The notes beneath the pieces were generated by a model. That model was not told the origin of the DNA, ran no database searches, and saw only the letters and a program-made list of their open reading frames with translations. The position numbers were made by a program, and so were the translations under genes. This document shows, one piece after another, positions 57,272 to 64,000 of a stretch of DNA of 64,000 bases. The number at the start of each line of letters is the position of its first letter. The first letter of the stretch is position 1. This DNA is from Amorphophallus konjac (Eukaryota > Streptophyta > Magnoliopsida > Alismatales > Araceae): assembly GCA_022559845.1 (NCBI GenBank), contig CM040126.1, forward strand, positions 124,720,886 through 124,784,885, in the 5' to 3' direction.

Positions 57272-59666
57272 TGTTGTGACCCCTCTATGTTGATGATGTT
57301 GTGATGAGGGCATCACTCACGATTCCCTCTGGCTTGGCACCTCTTTCCCTCCCAGAGGCAGCTAGGGAGCAGCCCTTCGTCTGGATTGGACCTTAGTGCT
57401 TACCATTGGGTCATCTTGTTGTTTTCTCCTTGTTACTTGAGTCTTTATCATGTAGATTGCCTTTTATTTGAGTCTTGTACCTAGTTTATTAAGTTATTTC
57501 CCTAAGTTTGAGTCTCATTAGGCTATGGTGCTCTCTATTGGGCCTATTTCTTTGGGCTAGGCCCATGGGCGCACCCCCCCCTTGGTTATCTGTTAGTTTG
57601 TTAAAAGTCAGGGTCTTATGTGTAAAAGTGGGATTCCTATAAATAGGGCCCCAATCCCTCTTTTGAAGGTTAATGAAATATTGAAGAAAATTTGCCAATT
57701 GAGTGCTCCTCTCTCTCTCCCACTAGCTCTCTCTCTTCTTCTCTCTCCAGGGGGCGAACCCCACTCTCTCTCTTCCTTCTCCCCTGGGCGAACTAGCCAC
57801 TTCACCTCCCCCTCCCCCTGCCACCTCATCCTCCACCCCTTCACCTTCCCTAGGCCACCTAATACCCCATCAATTCCCTCCACTTCCCAAGCAACCCTTC
57901 ACTTCCCCATACACCATTCCCACCTCCAAGGCACCCTTCCCTCTCCCCCAAGCAACCTTCCCAATTCCCCACACCCTCATTCATACCCCTTGGGCATTCA
58001 AACCCCTCTCCCACCACAACTTGCGCACCAACCCCTCCACCTAGCCTCCACCCTTGCCTTGGCCGACCCATCCCTCCCCTCTCCTAGCTGCGGCCCTCTC
58101 ACCCTTCCACCCCCTTGGGACCTCCACACTCCCTGCTCCACCCCTCTCACCATTCCTAAACACCCCTCCCCCATCTACCATCACCACCACCACCCCCCCA
58201 CCATTGCTAACCTCCACTCCCTTAACCTAGCTCCACCACTTTCCCCTTCATTTGGCCTAAGTCTGCAGGTGGCAGAAGAAGGTCCGACTTGCAGAAGCCA
58301 CCGCGAGTTCATACGGTGACGTCTGAAGGTGAATCATACATTTCTGGAAAGGGCGTCGAGTCGACTTCGCAGGCGAGGTGATCTCATCCCATTCCGAGTT
58401 CGGGGCTGCCTGGGAGAGCCGTTCTTCCCCGACTGCGCCGGACTTCCCCTGCCAAGTTCCTGAACCTGATTTGAAGCTGTACCACGACAAACGGCGGAGG
58501 ATTCAGGCCAAGAGTTCTTCATCAAAGTTCTTCCACATCCTATCCTCTTCCAGGATCAGGAAGCGGAATCACGTTCGGCATCTGGAGGTCATAGCTTTCA
58601 TTTTTCTTCCTCAACTGGACGGGTCTGCCTCCCACAACCTGCAGCGACCTACTGCCACTCATCGGCATCCCCCAGTCCACCCCGACCTCAGACGTCTTCC
58701 CCACCAGTTTTCCCACAAAGAGGGTTCGTCCACGGTTCCAACAACTTCAACGGTTCGAGATTTGGTATCCGGGAGCGGCCGGGACAACTCCTGCAAGTCA
58801 CTGTTCGTGTCAGGTAGCTGTTGCGGCCAGAAGCTGCCACCTTGTTCAAAGCTCAACCCGGACCAGCCACTACAGCCGAAGAAATCAAGAAAATTCTGAA
58901 GCATCCTAGTTCCATATACGGATATTTACCAGCTGGTCTCGACTTCAGCGAAATTCTAGAACGTGATCTACGGCCCCCACAGCGACTGGCTGTCAGTCAA
59001 CACAGCAAGCAGGGAGCTTCCTTTTCGGCTACACCGGCGCATCTTCCAGCGAACCTCGCTCCCCCGCCTGGCCGGCTTACCGCCCCTCCTTGCGTGGAGG
59101 TAGTGTTTGAGTGTATTTAATTATCCCCACCCCAAGTTCACCCTCCTGCGCGAGGAGTAGTGATTGTAACCATTTAAAACCGGATTGAAGCTTCATCGGC
59201 GCAGTGTGCGGGGAACCACACTTCCCCGCTCGCCCTCGTCTCCGATCGGGGTTAGTTTCTTCAAACCAACCAGGTGAGCTCTACCCTTGCTCTTTACTCT
59301 TGTTCATTTAATATCTGCAAAACTTATTCGCTGGTTGGTGAAAGAGTGCCCGATCCCGGAACCACCACCCTTGTGTGGTCACCGTGGCCTTAGTGAGAGG
59401 AGTGTCCTAGTGCCCCCAAGGCACCCGGCTGCCCTTGTTTGTGGGCTTCCTATCTTCGAGAGGGATAATCTTAGTGGTGCTGATCCTCTAGCCAGCCAGG
59501 GGCTTTCGCCACTACCTCGGCTCGGCATCATCGAGTCACCGCGTGAAACGGGTGTGTGCGGTGTAACGGCGACTCTCAAGTTGCTCCCAAATCTTGTGGT
59601 TGTGATTGCGAATTAAGTCCAAGGGATCATTGTCACTTGCTGCATTCCCGTCATTGTGTCACATCA
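57272..59666 (+). repeat. 5' LTR of chromovirus D
   Basis: Starts TGTTGTGACCCC and ends GTGTCACATCA, near-inverse ends, about 2.4 kb. TATA box CCTATAAATAGG is at 57636-57647. A C/T-rich tract (57700-58260) follows, giving chance Pro-rich ORFs. The left border could be off by a few bases because the integrase reading also fits there. Confidence 0.75.
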
Positions 59667-59669
59667 ATT

Positions 59670-59681
59670 TGGTATCAGAGC
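59670..59681 (+). other. Primer-binding site of chromovirus D (initiator tRNA-Met)
   Basis: TGGTATCAGAGC, three bases after the LTR end, as in element E. Confidence 0.9.
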
Positions 59682-59761
59682 AAGTTTTAGACTTGTCTCT
59701 ACAAGCCTAGGTCCTAGGGCAATTGCATTACCATCCCGTACCGGTCACCTTGTCTTTGTGC

Positions 59762-60694
59762 ATGTCCACCCGTAGGGGTACCATATACCGGCCCGATCCT
59801 TCTACTTCCGATCCACCCATGGATCCCAATTTCCAAGGCAACCAAAACATCCCTAGGGAAGCTCCCCAAGCTCCTACGGATCGACTTGAGGCTGCCATTC
59901 AAGCCCTCACGGAGCAAATGAATGGTTTTTCCACTCGATTAGAGAGATTAGAAGAAGCTAGGGTCCCACCTAGAAATCATGTCCACAGGGCTCCGCCTCC
60001 GCGGGTTGAATATCAAAGGGAAGACCTAGAGAATGAGTGGTATCGTGAGCAAGAGAGGGCCCCACAACCTCGGTACCAAGAGAGGCGACCACGAGAAGAT
60101 CCGAATGACTTCCTCTTAAGAATGATCAAGGTAGATGCTCCGAATTTTGACGGGTCCCATAACCCAAGTGCCTATGAAGAATGGGAGCATGGCATGGACC
60201 AATACTTTGATTGGTACCCAATGTCCGAGGAGAGAAAGGTTAGGTTGGCCAAGATGCACCTTCTCAAACTAGCCAAGACCTATTGGTTAAAGGTAGAGAG
60301 CCAAAGGAGGATTAGGCGGGAGGAACCCATTGACACTTGGCTTGACATGAAAGCCCAGCTTAGGAATAAATATCTTCCCCATTCCTATAGCCAACTCCTC
60401 CTAGATGAATGGAAAAGCCTTACCCAAGAAGGGAAGACCGTGGAAGAGTATATAGAGAAGTTTGACTCATACCTCTTAAGGTGTGGTGTCGTCGAAGAAC
60501 CAGCCGTCACTTTATCCCGGTTTAGGAATGGTCTCCTTCCCCACATCAAACGGGAGCTTTTCATGAGGGAAGCTCATAGCCTTGAGGTAGCCTATCAAAT
60601 AGCCCGTGATGTAGAGAGGTTTTCTAGGAACCCAAGGTTTGCCCCCCCCCCCCCAAGGGCCCGGGGCCCCGTCCCAACCTCCCTCCCCTATTGA
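59762..60694 (+). CDS. Gag of chromovirus D
   Basis: ATG 59762 gives 310 residues to TGA 60692-60694. A short coiled coil (QMNGFSTRLERLEEA) precedes the retrotransposon gag capsid domain (PF03732 type): FDGSHNPSAYEEWEHGMDQYF, AKTYWLKV, WLDMKAQLRNKYLP, GKTVEEYIEKFDSYL. After VERFSRNPRFA a run of 13 C (60642-60654) shifts the frame; the true continuation is the pol frame below, through a Pro-rich linker to the zinc knuckle. The visible stop is therefore a result of the shift. Confidence 0.88.
   Translation: MSTRRGTIYRPDPSTSDPPMDPNFQGNQNIPREAPQAPTDRLEAAIQALTEQMNGFSTRLERLEEARVPPRNHVHRAPPPRVEYQREDLENEWYREQERAPQPRYQERRPREDPNDFLLRMIKVDAPNFDGSHNPSAYEEWEHGMDQYFDWYPMSEERKVRLAKMHLLKLAKTYWLKVESQRRIRREEPIDTWLDMKAQLRNKYLPHSYSQLLLDEWKSLTQEGKTVEEYIEKFDSYLLRCGVVEEPAVTLSRFRNGLLPHIKRELFMREAHSLEVAYQIARDVERFSRNPRFAPPPPRARGPVPTSLPY
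60642..60654 (+). other. 13-C homopolymer causing the gag/pol frame change
   Basis: Upstream gag is in frame 2 and the zinc knuckle and pol are in frame 1. A run of 14 (or 11) C would make one open frame. This is the only lesion seen in the element. It may be an assembly or sequencing error, a real indel, or a slippage site. Confidence 0.7.
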
Positions 60695-63600
60695 GAACAC
60701 CTCCTCCCAGTGGGGGAACCCCCACTCGGCCCTACCCCCAGCCAACCAATCCTACACCCACAAAGGCCACTCCACCCAACCCTCCTCCCCGAAGGGAGGA
60801 AGCCTCCAAAGGGAAGACCCCAGGAAGTAGTACAGTTAAGTGTTTTCAGTGCCATGGTTATGGCCACATAGCCAGCCAATGCCCTTCCAAGGGGATGTCT
60901 AGCCTTGTTATTGAAGGCGGACCTACCACACCCCAGGAAACCCATGAGGATACTGTTGAGGAATACGAGGCTGCTTTAGGGTGGGAAGAGGAATACGAGG
61001 AGCAAGTCTTTGAGGAAGGTATAGAAGATGACCCCCACTCCACCCACCTAGGGGTGATCAGGTGCACTCTTACCCAACCTAAAGAGGACGACTGGCGGAG
61101 GACTTCCATTTTCCACACCTTCATCAAAATCGGGGACCATGTTAGCAAGGTCATCCTAGACAACGGGAATTGTGTCAACGCCGTGTCCCCAGACACCGTC
61201 AAGCTCCTAGGGCTTACCCCAACACCCCACTCCAAACCATACCGAGTGTCATGGATAAACAACCACTCCCTACCCGTCAACACATGTTGTCTTATCCCCA
61301 TCACCTTCTCATCCTACCAAGGGCAAATATGGCGTGACATCATACCTATGGCTGTAGGAAGCATCCTACTAGGGAGACCTTGGATATATGATGTCAATGC
61401 TACCATCCAGGGGAAAACAAACACATGCACATTTGAACACGAGGGGAAGACCATTCGCCTCAACCCTTCCCCGCCCCGAAAGGAACTACCCCCCAAGGGA
61501 ATTCTCCCTACACCACCTCAAAACCCAGGGGTCCCATTACCCCCAACCCAACCAACAAGTCAACAGTCCACCCCTAAGAGCACCATCAAGGGTCTACACC
61601 TCATCACTAGACAAGAACTCGAGGAAGAGGTAGCCCTCGGGACACCCATATACGCTGTAGTCATATGCCTAGGGGAACCCACCCCCTCCAACCCTCATCC
61701 TGTGGAGATACACCCTCTCCTAGAAGAATTCAAGGATGTGTTCCCCGAGGAGCTCCCCGATCGACTGCCACCCATGAGGGATGTCCAGCATGCTATTGAC
61801 CTTGTCCCAGGGGCCACCCTCCCAAACCTTCCCCACTATCGCCTCAATCCCACTGAGCATGCTGAATTGAGGAGGCAAGTGGAGGAACTCATTAGAAAAG
61901 GCTTCCTCCGTCTTAGCAAAAGTCCTTGTGCTGTCCCAGCCCTCCTCACACCAAAGAAAGATGGGACATGGCGAATGTGTGTCGATAGTAGGGCCGTCAA
62001 CAAGATTACCGTCAAATATAGGTTCCCCATACCTAGACTTGACGATATGCTAGACATGCTAGCTGGAGCCACCATTTTTTCAAAAATAGACCTTAAGAGT
62101 GGCTACCACCAAGTTAGAATAAGGCCCGGGGATGAATGGAAAATTGCCTTTAAAACCAAGGATGGACTCTATGAATGGCTGGTGATGCCTTTTGGGCTCT
62201 CTAACGCCCCAAGCACCTTTATGCACCTTATGACCGAGGTCCTTAGGCCCTACATTGGAGTCTTCCTGGTAGTCTATTTCGATGACATCCTCATCTACAG
62301 CCAGTCCAAGGAAGCCCACTACCACCACCTTAGGCAAGTTTGCACCATCCTTAGGGAAGAGAGTCTCTATGCCAACCCAGGAAAGTGCCACTTCCTGACT
62401 GAGTCCATTACCTTCCTTGGGTATGTGGTTTCCATTAAAGGAGTGTCCATGGACCCCGAGAAGGTCCGAGCTATCCTTGACTGGCCGGAGCCCCGCACCC
62501 TCCATGAGGTCAGGAGCTTCCATGGTTTGGCCACCTTTTACCGAAGATTCATCCGTGGATTCAGCACAGTCACAGCCCCTATCACCGACTGCCTTAAAAA
62601 GGGGACCTTTGTGTGGACCAAGTCGGCATCTAGGGCCTTCCAGGAGCTCAAAGAAAGAATGACCCAAGCCCCTGTCTTATGCCTCCCTGATTTCTCCAAA
62701 GTCTTTGAAGTGACTTGTGATGCCTCTGGGGTAGGAATTGGCGGGATCCTCAGCCAGGAAGGACACCCAGTGGCCTACTTTAGTGAGAAGTTGTGTGATG
62801 CCAGGATGAAATACTCCACCTACGACAAGGAATTTTATGCCGTGGTACAATCCCTCCGGCATTGGAGACACTATCTCTTACCTAAAGAATTTGTCATATT
62901 TTCTGACCATGAGGCCCTAAAATACCTCAACTCCCAGCAGAAACTGAATGCCCGGCATGCCCGATGGTTCGAGTACATCCAGTCCTACACCTTTGTGATC
63001 AAACATAAGGCTGGAAGCGAGAATCATGCCGCGGATGCACTCAGTAGGAGAATCTCCTTGCTAGCTACCATTCGGGTGGAGGTCATAGGGTTTGAAAGGA
63101 TCAAGGAAGAATACCCGAATTGCCCTGACTTTGGGCCTGTCCATACCATCTTGACCACCCAACCACTCCAGGAGCACCAAAGTTTTATCCTAGAGGATGG
63201 GTTCATTTTCAAAGGCCATAAGCTGTGCATACCTCGAACCTCGCTGCGGGATTTGTTAGTCTGGGAGTTACATGCAGGAGGCCTGGCTGGACACTTTGGG
63301 GTCCATAAAACCATTACCTTGGTTGAGGGACAGTTCTACTGGCCTAGTCTCAAAAGGGATGTAGCCAAAATTGTGGGACAATGTCGTACATGTGCTACAG
63401 CCAAACAAGTAAAGCAGAATACTGGCTTATACACCCCTCTCCCTGTCCCTGACCGACCATGGCAGGACTTGAGTATGGACTTCATCTTAGGCCTGCCTAG
63501 GACCCAGAGGAAGCATGATTCCATCTATGTCGTGGTGGATAGGTTCTCAAAAATGGCTCATTTTATCCCTTGTTCAAAAACTTCAGATGCCTCCCACGTG

Positions 63601-64000
63601 GCCCGCCTGTTCTTTGATGAGGTGGTCCGCCTCCATGGCCTGCCCAAGACCATCATTTCAGATAGGGACGTCAAATTCACCAGTTACTTTTGGAAGACCC
63701 TCTGGCATCTAATGGGGACCCTGCTTAAATTTTCCACGGCCTATCACCCTCAAACCGATGGCCAGACCGAAGTCGTCAATCGGAGCCTAGGGAATCTCTT
63801 GCGGTGCCTTGTTGAGGACCGCCCTGGAAATTGGGATCTCATCCTACCTCAAGCCGAGTTTGCATACAATAATTCCACCAATAGGTCCATAGGCATGAGT
63901 CCCTTCGAAGCTGTGCATGGCTACAAGCCTAGGAAGCCAACAGATCTCATTCCCCTACCCCCGCATGCTAGGGTGTCCATCACTGCTGAGTCTTTTGCAC
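60658..64000 (+). CDS. Pol of chromovirus D: zinc knuckle, protease, reverse transcriptase, RNase H, integrase
   Basis: An uninterrupted frame (codons starting at positions 1 mod 3) runs from the C run to the window end. In order: gag zinc knuckle CFQCHGYGHIASQC (60841-60882); protease with LDNGNCVNAVS (near 61156; Asn in place of the usual Ser/Thr after the Asp) and ILLGRPW; reverse transcriptase with LTPKKDGTWRMCVDSRAVN, FSKIDLKSGYHQ and catalytic YFDD (62275-62286); RNase H with CDASGVGIGG (62717 on), ...YSTYDKEFYA and SDHEALKYL; integrase with HAGGLAGHF and CRTCATAK, DFILGLP, SDRDVKF and HPQTDGQTEV. No stop or further shift is seen in about 1100 codons. It supplies all enzymes missing from A, B, C and E, but copia-type A-C would need a copia helper. 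Confidence 0.93.

Larger units (their letters stand above)
57272..64000 (+). mobile_element. Ty3/gypsy chromovirus D (Reina/CRM-like), 5' part, open at the window edge
   Basis: A 5' LTR, tRNA-Met primer-binding site and gag-pol in order. It interrupts the Tat integrase, so it is the younger of the two. The right end, 3' LTR and target duplication are outside. Its coding region is nearly free of lesions, which fits a recent insertion. The subfamily (Reina or CRM) is judged from memory of the protease and reverse-transcriptase sequences; whether a chromodomain follows cannot be seen. Confidence 0.88.

Noticed and set aside
57618..58319. 233-residue proline-rich ORF on the plus strand
   Set aside because: It falls in the C/T-rich part of the chromovirus D LTR, downstream of the TATA box; no domain and highly biased composition.
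62080..62667. 195-residue ORF on the minus strand within pol of D
   Set aside because: It is the reverse-frame shadow of the reverse transcriptase, which has all its motifs on the plus strand.

Overview
The window looks like intergenic DNA from a large, repeat-rich flowering-plant genome. I see no host gene that I can name, and no tRNA or rRNA gene. Almost everything recognisable is LTR retrotransposon, inserted one inside another. The plant assignment rests on Ty3/gypsy chromoviruses with a chromodomain, a Tat-lineage gypsy element with an antisense extra ORF, Sirevirus-type copia elements, and primer-binding sites for plant initiator tRNA-Met (TGGTATCAGAGC). The species cannot be told.

Left nest, 1-25580. 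A Tekay/Del-type chromovirus enters from the left edge with its integrase and chromodomain (1-1341). Its unusually long 3' LTR starts at 1420 and is split by Sirevirus-like element A (1511-21668, plus strand). The gag of A is split in turn by Sirevirus-like element B (4155-14016, minus strand, perfect 5-bp target duplication GCTTG). The Tekay LTR resumes at 21669, holds two arrays of 33-bp hairpin repeats, and ends at 25580.

Middle, 25581-45069. An unidentified proline-rich reading frame (25581-26840) is cut by element E (26841-36548, duplication CAAGA) and resumes in frame at 36554. E is a short non-autonomous element in a rare LTR-internal-LTR-internal-LTR arrangement. About 6 kb follow without a recognisable gene (C/T-rich minisatellite, AT-rich repeats, a possible solo LTR). 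Next come a 178-bp tandem array organised as alternating dimers (about 42985-44625) and what may be the end of a CACTA-type DNA transposon.

Right nest, 45070-64000. A minus-strand Tat-lineage gypsy element contributes its 3' LTR (45070-45903), an antisense ORF with a Transposase_28-like domain, a 52-bp tandem repeat, and a broken integrase. Sirevirus-like element C (46778-55054, duplication TTATC) sits inside the antisense ORF. A younger chromovirus D (57272 to beyond 64000) sits inside the integrase. Its gag-pol frame is open to the window edge except for one shift at a run of 13 C.

Elements A, B and C all have gag but no protease, integrase or reverse transcriptase in this window, so they look non-autonomous. 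They share a gag with several CCHC zinc knuckles, a stem-loop just after the gag stop, and arrays of short hairpins in the transcribed part of the LTR. These shared RNA-level structures are the most interesting signals here. All protein calls come from reading translations by eye; no database search was run.
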